Of a stretch of DNA of 64,000 bases, positions 1 through 9,397 are shown one piece after another; position 1 is the stretch's first letter; every line of letters starts with the position of its first letter. The notes below the pieces were generated by a model. It searched no databases and had not been told where the DNA came from. It saw nothing but the letters and a program-made list of their open reading frames with translations. Source of the stretch: Faucicola sp902506225 (GTDB lineage: Bacteria > Pseudomonadota > Gammaproteobacteria > Pseudomonadales > Moraxellaceae); NCBI GenBank assembly GCA_902506225.1, contig LR733345.1, forward strand, positions 1,550,001 through 1,614,000. Reading direction: 5' to 3'. The position numbers were made by a program, and so were the translations under genes.

Positions 1-47
1 AATTACAAGCTTTGATTGTGCAGTTCCAGTCGCAACTTGAGCATTAA
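1..47 (+). CDS. C-terminal end of an upstream gene (partial)
   Basis: An open frame from the window edge (first full codon at 3) ends in TAA at 45-47 and reads LQALIVQFQSQLEH. It lies on the same strand just before exbB, so it may be the tail of the preceding gene of the operon. In related bacteria comEC or lol genes often precede exbB, but 14 residues are too few to identify it. It could also be a chance open frame. Confidence 0.3.
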   Translation, partial: LQALIVQFQSQLEH

Positions 48-110
48 TCTTGCGCATTAGATTAGTTTTCTCAATTTATTAGTCATTGACATGCAAAGGC
101 AGTATAACGG

Positions 111-734
111 ATGTGGGAATTAGTTAAAGCAGGCGGTTGGTTGATGTGGCCCATTGTCCTATGTTCGATTTTGATGTTGATTATCATTATTGAGCGCGCG
201 ATAAAACTTAAAGCCAGTACAGTGACACCCGCTCATCTGCGTGAACAATTGATGCAGCGGCTGATTGAGCAGGGCGACATTGATCGAGAATCGCTTGAGA
301 ATGTCAAACTCAATTCGCCTTTGGGTGATATCCTCGCTGCGGGACTCATGAATCGCCAGCATGGAATTGATTCAATGACCATGCATATGGAAAACCGCGC
401 CAGTATCGCCATTCACCAATTAGAAAAACATATCAATATGTTGGGTACCATCGGTGCTATCGCACCATTATTGGGTCTGTTAGGTACCGTACTGGGGATT
501 ATTTCATCCTTCTTAGCGATTACCGAGGGTGCAATGCAAGATCCGACCATGCTGGCAGCTGGCGTATCGCAAGCGCTGATTACCACAGCAGGGGGCATGC
601 TGGTTGCGATACCTGCAGTGATGGCGTACCGTATTTTTCAGCGCCGTATTATTGATATCAATGCCGCGTTTGAACAAGAAGCGGGTTTGATGATGCAAGA
701 ACTACTGGACAATGGTCTAATCACGCCTCGTTAA
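111..734 (+). CDS. exbB: ExbB/TolQ-family proton channel protein
   Basis: This is the inner-membrane MotA/TolQ/ExbB-type subunit that, with ExbD, uses proton motive force to energise outer-membrane processes. The 207-residue protein has an N-terminal membrane segment (about residues 10-27), a cytoplasmic region, and two membrane segments in the conserved half, which has the typical APLLGLLGTVLGII stretch and a later ALITTAGGMLVAIP segment. Its length is normal for short ExbB proteins. exbD follows after 30 bp, and msbA, lpxK and kdsB lie downstream, an order seen in Pseudomonas/Acinetobacter relatives where the pair sits in an LPS export operon rather than beside tonB. ExbB versus TolQ cannot be settled by eye; the neighbours and the absence of tolA/tolB favour ExbB. 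Confidence 0.9.
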   Translation: MWELVKAGGWLMWPIVLCSILMLIIIIERAIKLKASTVTPAHLREQLMQRLIEQGDIDRESLENVKLNSPLGDILAAGLMNRQHGIDSMTMHMENRASIAIHQLEKHINMLGTIGAIAPLLGLLGTVLGIISSFLAITEGAMQDPTMLAAGVSQALITTAGGMLVAIPAVMAYRIFQRRIIDINAAFEQEAGLMMQELLDNGLITPR

Positions 735-764
735 TGGCGTATAGCTGCGTAAAAGAGTCAAACC

Positions 765-1220
765 ATGCGATTTCGTAAACCCACGGTCGAACCTTTAGAA
801 ATCAATCTTACCCCAATGATTGATTGCTTACTGTTTTTGATTGTTTTTTTACTGCTGTCGACCACTTTCAACCATTTTAGTAAACTCAATATCATTTTGC
901 CGCAAGCAGAGGGCGTACCGATTACCGAGAAAAGCAAACGCATTGAAATCGCGGTGCAAAAAGATGGTAGTTATTTGGTCAATGGCATTGCCTTATCTGG
1001 TAATGGTGAAGCTGAATTGACGGCGATGATCCGTCAAGAAGCGGGTGAAGACCGAAAGCAGCTATTTGTTATCTCTGCCGATGCCGATGCCAGTCACCAA
1101 TCGGTGGTTAAAGTGATGGATACAGCGGGTAAAATGGGCTTTATGAATTTAAATATCAGTACCGTGATACCCGCCACTTCGCTCGATAGTAATATTGCCC
1201 CAGCGCCAGATGCCAAATAA
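765..1220 (+). CDS. exbD: ExbD/TolR-family biopolymer transport protein
   Basis: This is the partner of the ExbB channel: a single-pass inner-membrane protein with a periplasmic domain. The 151 residues start with a short cytoplasmic part, then INLTPMIDCLLFLIVFLLL, which contains the conserved membrane Asp (about residue 19) needed for proton use in this family. The periplasmic part has the usual ADADASHQSVVKVMDTAGKMG-type helix. It is cotranscribed with exbB (30 bp gap) and lies 63 bp before msbA. Assignment as ExbD rather than TolR follows the operon context. Confidence 0.9.
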   Translation: MRFRKPTVEPLEINLTPMIDCLLFLIVFLLLSTTFNHFSKLNIILPQAEGVPITEKSKRIEIAVQKDGSYLVNGIALSGNGEAELTAMIRQEAGEDRKQLFVISADADASHQSVVKVMDTAGKMGFMNLNISTVIPATSLDSNIAPAPDAK

Positions 1221-1283
1221 TTTTTATTGTTCAATTTACTGATACAATAGCTGTTAAGTCGTTCTTTTATATATTGAGATGCC

Positions 1284-3047
1284 ATGACCGTTTCAAAACC
1301 TTCCAATGCTCACCCACGTTGGCAGACCTATCGAAGATTGCTAGGTTATCTCAAGCCGTATTGGTGGGCGATGATTTTCGTAGTCATTGGCTTTACCTTA
1401 AATGCAGGCACCGAAGTGGGCATTGCCAAGCTGGTCAAATTCATTATTGATGCGATTAATGAACGTGATCAAGCGCATATCAATCTTTTTCCAGCTTTAA
1501 TCGTATTGTTGTTTGTACTGCGAGGACTTAGCTCATTTTTGGGTAATTACTTTAGCGCAGTAATTTCACGCAATGTCGTCTATCAGCTGCGTATGCAAGT
1601 GTTTTCAAAATTGCTCAGATTACCCAGCCAATTTTATTTGAACCACAACGCCGGTCAGATTTCTGCAAAATTAATCTTTGATGTCGAGCAAGTGACTGCG
1701 GCGGGTACCGATACGCTTAAAACCTTGTTACGCGATGGTTTGACCGTGATTGGGTTGTTGGCGTTTTTGCTTTACAGTAATTGGAAATTAAGCTTGTCGT
1801 TGTTTGTGGTATTGCCACCGATTTTATTGTTAGTCGGTAAAGCCAGTAAACGCTTTCGTAACCTGTCGCGCGGTATTCAAAAATCCATGGGCGAGGTCAG
1901 TCATATTACCAATGAAGTCATCACAGGCTACCAAGTGGTCAAAAATTATGGCGGTCAGCAAAATGAGCTGACGCGGTTTAATAACGCCTCTTTAACCAAT
2001 CTTAAACAAGGCCTAAAGGTGGTGGTGACCAATAGCATCAATACCCCATTAATTCAATTATTGATGGCGTGCGCGATGGCGGTGGTGGTATGGATTGCGT
2101 TAAGACCCAATGTATTAGGCGATACCACCGCAGGCGAGTTTATCGCTTATATCAGTGCAGCAGGGCTACTGAGCAAACCCGTGCGCTCGTTGACCGATAT
2201 CAATCAAGGCTTGCAAAAGGGTTTGGCGGCGGCGGATTCTATATTTGAGATGCTCGATGAAGCTGAAGAAAAAGACACAGGCAAGGTTGAAAAAACCCTG
2301 AGTGGTAAAATAGTACTTAACGACCTAAGCGTCACTTTTGAAGATGGAAAACAAGCGCTCAACAACGTAAATTTGGTGGTCAATCCCGGTGAAACCGTGG
2401 CGTTAATCGGTCGAAGTGGCGCAGGCAAAACCACGCTAGTCAACTGTCTGATGCGTGCGCTAGAGCCTACAGCGGGCAACATTTATCTTGACGATGTCGC
2501 TATCGAAGATTTGACATTACATTCACTGCGTAGTCAGATTGCCAGCGTCAACCAACAAGTGGTACTGTTTGATACCTCTATCCATAATAATATCGCCTAT
2601 GGCGAATTATCTAACCGAACCTCGGAGCAAGTGATTGATGCCGCAAAATCAGCCTTTGCGCACGATTTTATCATGCAGTTGCCGCAGGGTTACCAATCAA
2701 AGATAGGTTCACAGGGTCTGCAGTTATCTGGCGGACAACGCCAACGCTTATCTATTGCACGTGCCTTGCTAAAGGATGCGCCTATCTTGATTTTGGATGA
2801 AGCCACGAGCGCGCTAGATAACGAATCAGAATTTTATATTCAAAAAGCGCTGGAGCGCGTCATGCATGGCAGAACCACCATCGTTATTGCGCACCGATTA
2901 ACCACTATCCAAAATGCCGATAAAATCGTGGTCATGGATAACGGTGAAATTATTGAAGTCGGTACTCACGACAGTTTGCTAGCCGCGCAAGGTACGTATG
3001 CCAAATTGTATGAGCGTCATTTTGAAGAGGATATATTGTCAAGCTAA
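1284..3047 (+). CDS. msbA: Lipid A export ABC transporter permease/ATPase
   Basis: MsbA flips lipid A-core across the inner membrane. The 587-residue half-transporter (normal for MsbA) has a six-helix membrane domain (about residues 20-330) followed by an ATPase domain. Walker A is GRSGAGKTT near residue 376, the ABC signature LSGGQRQR near 480, and Walker B ILILDEATSALD follows. The ORF begins at an ATG 63 bp after exbD. Its TAA shares one base with the ATG of lpxK (3045-3049), so the two are probably translationally coupled, as is common for msbA-lpxK. Confidence 0.95.
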   Translation: MTVSKPSNAHPRWQTYRRLLGYLKPYWWAMIFVVIGFTLNAGTEVGIAKLVKFIIDAINERDQAHINLFPALIVLLFVLRGLSSFLGNYFSAVISRNVVYQLRMQVFSKLLRLPSQFYLNHNAGQISAKLIFDVEQVTAAGTDTLKTLLRDGLTVIGLLAFLLYSNWKLSLSLFVVLPPILLLVGKASKRFRNLSRGIQKSMGEVSHITNEVITGYQVVKNYGGQQNELTRFNNASLTNLKQGLKVVVTNSINTPLIQLLMACAMAVVVWIALRPNVLGDTTAGEFIAYISAAGLLSKPVRSLTDINQGLQKGLAAADSIFEMLDEAEEKDTGKVEKTLSGKIVLNDLSVTFEDGKQALNNVNLVVNPGETVALIGRSGAGKTTLVNCLMRALEPTAGNIYLDDVAIEDLTLHSLRSQIASVNQQVVLFDTSIHNNIAYGELSNRTSEQVIDAAKSAFAHDFIMQLPQGYQSKIGSQGLQLSGGQRQRLSIARALLKDAPILILDEATSALDNESEFYIQKALERVMHGRTTIVIAHRLTTIQNADKIVVMDNGEIIEVGTHDSLLAAQGTYAKLYERHFEEDILSS

Positions 3048-4135
3048 TGCAACAAACTCTACTACAGGCGTGGCGCAACAAATCCCTCTGGCTATGGTTG
3101 TTATTGCCCGTGTCTTGGTTGTATGGGTTGGTTTTTTGGCTCAATAAAACTATGTATCGATTAGGGCTAAAACCCGTTTATTATCCTAACGTACCTGTTA
3201 TTGTAGTGGGCAATATCACGGTTGGCGGTAGCGGTAAGACGCCGCTAATCATTGAAGTGGTAACCTACCTGCAGCAAAAAGGGCTGACAGTTGGCGTCAT
3301 CAGTCGTGGCTATGGCGGACAAGCCAAGCTGATGCCTTGTATCGTGACAGCAAATTCAAAGCCCAGTGAGGTTGGTGATGAGCCATGTCTGATTGTGCAG
3401 CGTACAGGCGTGCCCATGGCAGTCTGTCCCAACCGTGGTCAAGCAATTGAGTTATTGCTTGAGCAATTCCCAAGCATTCAACTTATTTTGGCGGATGATG
3501 GACTGCAACATTTTGCCTTGGATAGGGATGAAAACTGGATTGTTGTCGATGCCGACCGCGGCTTTGGTAACCGCCAGCTATTGCCCACAGGCTTTCTGCG
3601 TGAACCGATTAAACGGCTGTATCAGCCCAATACCACTGTCATATTTCACCTAAGTGATTGGCAGGATACTCAGGCTTTAACCCATTTTTCAAATAGCCTA
3701 AGCAAAAATTGTCATAGTGTGTCCCCCGATGTTCGTATGCGTTTGCTACAAAAACCGCTAGTACCTTTATTTAAAACGCCTTCGCAAGATAGTTTACCTG
3801 CCCAACAAGTGATTGCCATGACAGGGATTGGATTGCCGCAGCGTTTTTTTAATAGCCTAAGCCAATTAGGGTTTGACATCATACCGATGCCATTAAATGA
3901 CCATCACACTTATAGTTTGCAAGATTTTGCCAACTTGCCAAAGTTACCGATTATCGTCACTGATAAGGATGCAGTCAAATTGCGTGTCATGTTCGCCCAA
4001 GGTCATGAGAAAAATGACATTGCATCAAATATCTGGGTGTTACCGGTAGAAGCTGAATTATCACCCGCCTTTTATGCGTTAATCGACCGACAAATCGGCG
4101 AATTGGTTACCCTTGCTGACAATGCTGACAATTAA
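3047..4135 (+). CDS. lpxK: Tetraacyldisaccharide 4'-kinase
   Basis: LpxK phosphorylates the 4' position of the tetraacyl disaccharide to make lipid IVA in the Raetz pathway, at the inner face of the cytoplasmic membrane. The 362 residues begin with an amphipathic or membrane-associated helix (about 15-35), then the Walker A-like NITVGGSGKTP (about 56-66), and later ADDGLQH, typical of LpxK. The start overlaps the msbA stop by one base; kdsB begins 21 bp downstream. Two copies of the 12-mer AATAGCCTAAGC lie inside the gene (near 3692 and 3851), each coding for Asn-Ser-Leu-Ser. Confidence 0.95.
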   Translation: MQQTLLQAWRNKSLWLWLLLPVSWLYGLVFWLNKTMYRLGLKPVYYPNVPVIVVGNITVGGSGKTPLIIEVVTYLQQKGLTVGVISRGYGGQAKLMPCIVTANSKPSEVGDEPCLIVQRTGVPMAVCPNRGQAIELLLEQFPSIQLILADDGLQHFALDRDENWIVVDADRGFGNRQLLPTGFLREPIKRLYQPNTTVIFHLSDWQDTQALTHFSNSLSKNCHSVSPDVRMRLLQKPLVPLFKTPSQDSLPAQQVIAMTGIGLPQRFFNSLSQLGFDIIPMPLNDHHTYSLQDFANLPKLPIIVTDKDAVKLRVMFAQGHEKNDIASNIWVLPVEAELSPAFYALIDRQIGELVTLADNADN

Positions 4136-4156
4136 AAAACTTGTAGGAAATACACT

Positions 4157-4951
4157 ATGTTAAAACATTTGGTCATACCAGCCCGTCTAAAAAGTACCCG
4201 ACTGCCCAACAAACCGCTGTTAGAAATTCATGGCAAGCCGATGATTCTATGGGTGATTGATCGTGCCAATGCGGTGAAATCGGCGGGAATTGCCGATGAT
4301 ATTTTTGTGGCAACCGATGATGATAGCATCGCTAAACTGTGTCAAGACTATGGGGCAGCTGTCATCATGACTGACCCCAATCATGCGTCTGGCACTGATA
4401 GGCTTGCTGAAGTAGCCAGATGTCAGCAGTGGTCAACTGAAGATATCGTGATTAATATGCAAGGCGATGAACCACTCGTACCTGCAGGACTTATCAAACA
4501 AGTGACTGAGTTACTGCTACAAAAAAAAGATTGCGTGATGGCGACTTTGGCTGAACCCATCCAAAGCGTTGAAGAGTTTTTACGGCCATCGGTGGTCAAA
4601 GTCGTCAAAAATGCCCACCAAGAAGCCTTGTATTTTAGCCGAGCGCCGATTCCGTGCGATCGCCATACAGCATTGTTGACCGACCAGCCAAACAGTGATG
4701 AAAATAGCGCGCCAAAAAACGCTTATCGACACCTAGGCATTTATGCTTATCGGGTCAATTTGCTACAACAATTTAGTGTTTGGCAGCAAGGCGAGCTAGA
4801 GCAGCTTGAATCATTGGAACAATTGCGTATTTTGGAGCAAGGCATGCGTATCGCCATTGATATTGCTTCAGAATTATTGCCGCCCGGTGTAGACACGCAA
4901 GAGGATTTGGATCGGCTCAATGATTTGACGTTATCAGAATTATTGAAATAA
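4157..4951 (+). CDS. kdsB: 3-deoxy-manno-octulosonate cytidylyltransferase
   Basis: KdsB activates KDO with CTP to CMP-KDO for addition to lipid A, in the cytoplasm. The 264 residues carry the N-terminal nucleotide-binding motif IPARLKSTRLPNKPL (about 6-20) and INMQGDEPL further in, both diagnostic. It is the last gene of the exbB-exbD-msbA-lpxK-kdsB run and is followed at once by a strong terminator. Confidence 0.95.
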   Translation: MLKHLVIPARLKSTRLPNKPLLEIHGKPMILWVIDRANAVKSAGIADDIFVATDDDSIAKLCQDYGAAVIMTDPNHASGTDRLAEVARCQQWSTEDIVINMQGDEPLVPAGLIKQVTELLLQKKDCVMATLAEPIQSVEEFLRPSVVKVVKNAHQEALYFSRAPIPCDRHTALLTDQPNSDENSAPKNAYRHLGIYAYRVNLLQQFSVWQQGELEQLESLEQLRILEQGMRIAIDIASELLPPGVDTQEDLDRLNDLTLSELLK

Positions 4952-4952
4952 T

Positions 4953-4983
4953 AAAAAAGCCCAAGTTAATCTTGGGCTTTTTT
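4953..4983 (+). terminator. Rho-independent terminator after kdsB
   Basis: Perfect inverted repeat: AAAAAAGCCCAAG (4953-4965), loop TTAAT, CTTGGGCTTTTTT (4971-4983). The A/T-tailed stem can end transcription on both strands, here kdsB (+) and possibly the flavin oxidoreductase gene (-). Confidence 0.9.
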
Positions 4984-5008
4984 GTGGTTTGCGTTTTTAT
5001 GGTTTTGA

Positions 5009-6034
5009 TTAGCTCTTTAAGCTAAATAAATCAAGTGCTTTCACCAAAGATAAGGAGTTGAGGCGGGCTTGTTGGTCATAAATATTACAAGTGACAATCA
5101 ATTCATCAGGACGGATGGTCTCAAGAAAATGGTCAAGTTTTGGTTTGACACTGTCAGGTGTACCGACAAACGAAATTGCCAACGACGATTCAACCATGTA
5201 TTTTTCTGCAGAGGTCCAAAAAGCATCAATATTCTCAATCGGTTTTGGCATTTGTGAGGGTTTGCCACGGCGCAAATTGACAAAACTTTGCTGCGCTGAG
5301 GTGAATTGGTAAGCGGCTTCCTCATCGGTGTCGGCCAATAGCAAGTTACTTGCTACCATCACATACGGTTGTTGCAAATGGCTAGAGGGCTTGAAATTCT
5401 CACGGTACAATGTCACCGCTTGCGATAACATCTGCGGCGCAAAATGCGACGCAAATACATAAGGCAAGCCTAACGCAGCAGCGAGACTGGCACCAAATAA
5501 AGATGACCCTAAAATCCACACAGGCACATTTAAGCCATTAGCCGGCATGGCAGTCACTGTCTGATTATCGAGCGGGTCAAAATAATGCATCAGCTCTTGC
5601 ACATCTTGCGGGAAGTTTTCGGCATCATTCATGGTGCGGCGCAAGGCACGGAAGGTTGCCCCATCCGTACCAGGGGCACGGCCCACGCCAAGATCGATAC
5701 GTTCGCCATACAAAGTGGCTAACGTACCAAACTGTTCTGCAACCACTAACGGCGCATGGTTAGGCAACATGATACCACCCGAGCCAATTCGTATGGTTGA
5801 GGTGTGAGCACCAATGTGAGCTAGCAACACACTGGTTGCGGTACTGGCAATGCCACGCATGTTGTGGTGTTCAGCCAGCCAATAGCGGTTAAAACCTACT
5901 TGTTCGGCAGTTTGGGCAACAGTCACCGCTTGCTTAAGCGCGTTTTTGGCGTCACTGCCTTCAGGTACAGGAACAAGGTCTAAAAATGAAATAGGGATTT
6001 GTTTTGTCATTTTTGTCATCATTGTAGTCATCAT
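5009..6034 (-). CDS. Luciferase-like (LLM class) flavin-dependent oxidoreductase
   Basis: This belongs to the bacterial luciferase-like monooxygenase superfamily, a TIM-barrel fold that uses reduced FMN/F420-type cofactors. The 341 residues include PISFLDLVPVPEG at the N-terminus, the YWLAEHHNM motif near residue 55, and the ERIDLGVGRAPGTD segment near 110, which place it in the YhbW-like group of unknown substrate. The start is uncertain: several Met codons (MMTTMMTKMTK) crowd the N-terminus and no clear ribosome site singles one out. A CysB-type LysR gene lies 46 bp upstream on the same strand; a link to sulfur metabolism is only inference. Confidence 0.85.
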   Translation of the reverse strand: MMTTMMTKMTKQIPISFLDLVPVPEGSDAKNALKQAVTVAQTAEQVGFNRYWLAEHHNMRGIASTATSVLLAHIGAHTSTIRIGSGGIMLPNHAPLVVAEQFGTLATLYGERIDLGVGRAPGTDGATFRALRRTMNDAENFPQDVQELMHYFDPLDNQTVTAMPANGLNVPVWILGSSLFGASLAAALGLPYVFASHFAPQMLSQAVTLYRENFKPSSHLQQPYVMVASNLLLADTDEEAAYQFTSAQQSFVNLRRGKPSQMPKPIENIDAFWTSAEKYMVESSLAISFVGTPDSVKPKLDHFLETIRPDELIVTCNIYDQQARLNSLSLVKALDLFSLKS

Positions 6035-6080
6035 AAAAAGAATAGTAGTCCCTTTATAATGGCGAATCCAAAAAAATCAA

Positions 6081-7007
6081 TCACCCAAATTGTTGCTGAC
6101 AAATATCAATGAAAGCTTTGCCAAAATTACGGATATCTCCATCGACACGGGTGGCTATCCACGTCACATGTTTTCCAAAAATCTTCGTTGGAATTTTGAC
6201 AAGATTGCGATAATTCTGACCTTCAAATGCCATTTCAGCAATCGTACCCACGCCCATACCAATACCGACATAGGTACTAATCACATCGGCATCCAAGGCA
6301 GTAAGTACAATATTGGGCGTCAGTTCTGCCGCGCTAAAGGCTCTATCAATCGCACCACGACCCGTAAAACCGCCGTGATAAGTGATAATCGGATAATTTG
6401 CTAAGGTTTGGATATCAATTTCGGTGCGGTTTTCAAGCTCATGACCCACGGGCACAATCACATGATGATACCAATCATAATAGCGAATACAATGTAGATT
6501 ATCGTGCGCAAGTAGCGATTCAGTTGCGATGCCAATATCGGCTTGACCTTGTGCCACCATATTGGCAATCGACTCGGGATCAGCTTGATGTAAAATCAGG
6601 TGGACATTGGGGAATTGTTGTTTAAAGCGCTGTACCACCCAAGGTAACACATAACGTGCTTGGGTATGCGTCGTGGCAATTGATAACTCACCCTGATGGG
6701 GATTTTGAAAGTCTAAAGTTAAATTTTCAATCGACCGTACTTCCACAAAGATTTTCTCAATATGCGGTAGTAGCAGCTCACCGATAGGGGAGAGACCCAC
6801 CAATCGTTTACCCTGACGCACAAAAACTTCTGCCCGAAGCTGACTTTCGAGCGCGGCAATATGCTTGCTAAGACTGGATTGACTGGTGTGTAATACTTTG
6901 GCAGCTTGGCTCAGATTGTAATTATTAATCACAGTCTGCCAAACGGTTTCAAGTTGTTTGAGTTGGATTTGTAAATAACGTTGATTGATGACAACATTGA
7001 TTGCCAT
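6081..7007 (-). CDS. LysR-family regulator, CysB/Cbl type
   Basis: The 308-residue protein has an N-terminal winged helix-turn-helix (about 20-75, with LHTSQSSLSKHIAALESQL) and a periplasmic-binding-like effector domain. The stretches ATTHTQARYVLP, ITYHGGFTGR and ALDADVISTYVGIGMGVG are characteristic of CysB/Cbl, which sense O- or N-acetylserine or sulfate limitation and activate sulfur assimilation genes. Length is slightly shorter than E. coli CysB (324). Whether this is the main CysB or a Cbl-like paralogue cannot be told from the window, since no cys genes are adjacent. It may regulate the oxidoreductase just downstream. Confidence 0.85.
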   Translation of the reverse strand: MAINVVINQRYLQIQLKQLETVWQTVINNYNLSQAAKVLHTSQSSLSKHIAALESQLRAEVFVRQGKRLVGLSPIGELLLPHIEKIFVEVRSIENLTLDFQNPHQGELSIATTHTQARYVLPWVVQRFKQQFPNVHLILHQADPESIANMVAQGQADIGIATESLLAHDNLHCIRYYDWYHHVIVPVGHELENRTEIDIQTLANYPIITYHGGFTGRGAIDRAFSAAELTPNIVLTALDADVISTYVGIGMGVGTIAEMAFEGQNYRNLVKIPTKIFGKHVTWIATRVDGDIRNFGKAFIDICQQQFG

Positions 7008-7080
7008 AAAATGACCTTAATAAAAAAACGAAATAAAATGCTCGCTATATGAGCTTGGTTGAACTTAAATCTTAACAAAA

Positions 7081-7503
7081 TTAGTCATTAGACTGATTTT
7101 TTACATAGCTTTTTAATGCCATTAACACGATTTTATCAAGTGGCTCGTCAGCAAATTGCTCAATGACTTGTGAAACGAGCTGGCTGGGTAACTGTAAAGT
7201 GACTTCGACGGTTTTCCCCATAATTCGTGATAACTCAACACTCACGATGGCCCAAGTATAGCCTGCGTATTTAGGTTTTATCAAATGCTCGGTGACAGAC
7301 GAGGGCTCAGGAATCGGTAAATCTTCTTCAATTAGGTGATATAAATGGCTCATCACCGCCATACGTGTATTAGACACTGCACCTGCCATGCTACTATCAA
7401 TTACAGATATGCTTTCAATATCAGGTACCGTGACATGATAGGCATTATTTTGCTGATAGATAGCAATCGGGTATTGCATAATTTGCCTCAAAGCCGCTAA
7501 CAA
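7081..7503 (-). CDS. HicB-like antitoxin-family protein, no adjacent HicA
   Basis: The 140-residue protein has an N-terminal HicB-type partial RNase H fold region (QYPIAIYQQNNAYHVTVPDI, about 10-29) with the usual following helix, and a C-terminal part (about 85-140) that looks like a ribbon-helix-helix or degenerate DNA-binding region. HicB proteins normally neutralise the small HicA mRNA interferase encoded next to them. Neither the 73 bp downstream nor the roughly 300 bp upstream contains a HicA-like ORF, so this is either an orphan antitoxin or a regulator built on the same fold. Confidence 0.65.
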   Translation of the reverse strand: MLAALRQIMQYPIAIYQQNNAYHVTVPDIESISVIDSSMAGAVSNTRMAVMSHLYHLIEEDLPIPEPSSVTEHLIKPKYAGYTWAIVSVELSRIMGKTVEVTLQLPSQLVSQVIEQFADEPLDKIVLMALKSYVKNQSND

Positions 7504-7718
7504 AAAGGTTGAAAGTCACCGCAGGGTGTCAAGTATAGCATATTACCATAAAATAGCAGGTTCAAAACCTAGCTGCTTAAGTCAGGCTTATTTAATAGGC
7601 TTAAAATTTAAAAAATTGAAATATGACAAGTCTGTAGACATTGACTCAGTTATTGATTCAGTTGCAGTGCCACCTTGTTTCAGATATCAACGTTTCAGAC
7701 AGCCATAATAATTTTAGT

Positions 7719-7746
7719 TTGTCTAGACCTAGAAAACCGCTACAAT
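7719..7746 (+). promoter_or_regulatory. Putative sigma70 promoter for the AmpG-like gene
   Basis: TTGTCT (7719-7724), a 16-bp spacer, then TACAAT (7741-7746), about 55 bp before the chosen start. This is the only promoter-like element I see in the 7504-7801 gap between the divergent HicB-like and AmpG-like genes. A 60-codon open frame at 7526-7708 in the gap looks spurious. Confidence 0.45.
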
Positions 7747-7801
7747 AGCAAGATTTTAATGAAGTTTTGTGGTAAATCGTGCGTGATGAGTGAGAGGTAA
7801 C

Positions 7802-9397
7802 ATGGAAATATCAAAACAACCTGTGTCAAACGACAAAGCGGCGCTACCAAGCGAAAGCTCAACAGGCACAAAAAAGTCTTGGGGCGAAGCCATCAAAGCC
7901 TATATGGACAAGCGCGCTTGGGTTATGTTGCTATTGGGTTTTTCTTCAGGGCTACCTTATCTATTGATATTTTCTAGTTTGTCAATTTGGCTCAAAGAAG
8001 CAGGATTTGATATCAAAATTATCACCATGTTTAGTTGGGCAATGCTCGGGTACTCGTTTAAGTTTGTTTGGTCGCCACTCGTCAATGCCGTACCGATTCC
8101 ATTGTTAACCAAAATGCTAGGACAACGCCGTAGTTGGCTAATTGTGGCACAAATTGTGGTCGCCTTTGCAATTTTTATGCTTGGTAGTTTTAATCCCACC
8201 AGTGATGTTGTGCTTGATTACATGGCATTTTTTGCCGTGTTGTTAGGTTTTTCAGCGGCGACACAAGACATCGTGATTGATGCTTATCGCATTGAAATTG
8301 CTGAAAAATCCATGCAGCCCGTACTCTCTGGTATGTTTATGGCAGGCTACCGAATCGGTCTGATTGTCGCAGGGGCAGGGGCGTTGTTCTTGGCAGAATA
8401 TTTTGGCTCGACCAAAGCCACTTACAACTACGCTGCTTGGCAACAAACCTATTATATTATGGCATCTTTGATGCTAATAGGGGTTGTCACTACCCTTTTG
8501 ATTAAAGAACCCACCGTCACCCGTGAGCAGCATGAACGCCCGATGTCGGATTATTTTCAACTGTTTTTACTATTTTTAATTTCAGTGATTGCGCTGATTG
8601 CCAGTTTTATTGTCATCGGTCATGTGCTTCCAGAGACTGAGTCAAAATTTTTGGGCTTTGTTTATGAGAGTATTAAATTTATTGGCGCTGTTGTTATCGC
8701 CATTGGCACCGCTTTAGTGTTATTAAAAGCCAAAATCATCAAAAAGCAAGTCGCGGTTGACATGTGGGTCGCGCCGATTCAAGACTTTTTCATTCGTTAT
8801 GGTAAGAAAGCCGTATGGCTGATTTTATTGATAGGCTTGTATCGTATTTCAGATATTGTGGCAGGTACGACGTCAAACTTGTTTTATGTCAATTTAGGCT
8901 TTAGCAAAACCGATATCGCCTTGGCAGTCAAAACCTTTGGTATGGGGATGTCAATTGTGGGTGGTATTCTAGGCGGTTTGCTTGCTGAGCGTTTTAAAAT
9001 CATGAATGCTATGTTGATTGGTGCTATTTTAGCGTCAGCCAGTAATTTATTGTTTGTGATTTTGGCGGGAAAAGGTCATGATTTTTTTTATATGTACTCG
9101 GCGGTGATGTTTGATAATCTCGCTTCCGGTCTAGCAAGTGCCATCTTTGTCGCCTTTTTATCGGTGTTGACCAATATTCGCTTTAGCATGGTACAGTATG
9201 CACTGCTTAGTTCATTGATGACCTTAACACCAAAAATTTTAGGTGGCTACTCAGGTGCGATGGTAGAGACCATGGGATATCCTGCTTTTTTCACCTTTAC
9301 CGCATTGATTGGGGTGCCTGTTCTGTTGTTGATTTATATGGTAGATAAGCATGTGATGAGCCAAGATGCAAGAGGCGATAACATTACCCATGAATAA
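7802..9397 (+). CDS. AmpG-like major facilitator permease
   Basis: A 531-residue inner-membrane protein with 12-14 predicted membrane helices. LLGFSSGLPYLLIFSSLSIW near the N-terminus and the later FVWSPLVNAVPIP, FSAATQDIVIDAYRIE and SGMFMAGYRIG segments are typical of AmpG, which imports anhydromuropeptides released by wall turnover and feeds peptidoglycan recycling. I chose ATG 7802, preceded by AGAGG at 7793-7797; a GTG at 7790 in the same frame is less likely. The end overlaps the start of prmC by 8 bp. Confidence 0.85.
   Translation: MEISKQPVSNDKAALPSESSTGTKKSWGEAIKAYMDKRAWVMLLLGFSSGLPYLLIFSSLSIWLKEAGFDIKIITMFSWAMLGYSFKFVWSPLVNAVPIPLLTKMLGQRRSWLIVAQIVVAFAIFMLGSFNPTSDVVLDYMAFFAVLLGFSAATQDIVIDAYRIEIAEKSMQPVLSGMFMAGYRIGLIVAGAGALFLAEYFGSTKATYNYAAWQQTYYIMASLMLIGVVTTLLIKEPTVTREQHERPMSDYFQLFLLFLISVIALIASFIVIGHVLPETESKFLGFVYESIKFIGAVVIAIGTALVLLKAKIIKKQVAVDMWVAPIQDFFIRYGKKAVWLILLIGLYRISDIVAGTTSNLFYVNLGFSKTDIALAVKTFGMGMSIVGGILGGLLAERFKIMNAMLIGAILASASNLLFVILAGKGHDFFYMYSAVMFDNLASGLASAIFVAFLSVLTNIRFSMVQYALLSSLMTLTPKILGGYSGAMVETMGYPAFFTFTALIGVPVLLLIYMVDKHVMSQDARGDNITHE

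Noticed and set aside
7526..7708. 60-codon plus-strand open frame between HicB-like and AmpG-like genes
   Set aside because: No ribosome site, no recognisable motif, and composition like intergenic DNA. The sequence is not HicA-like.
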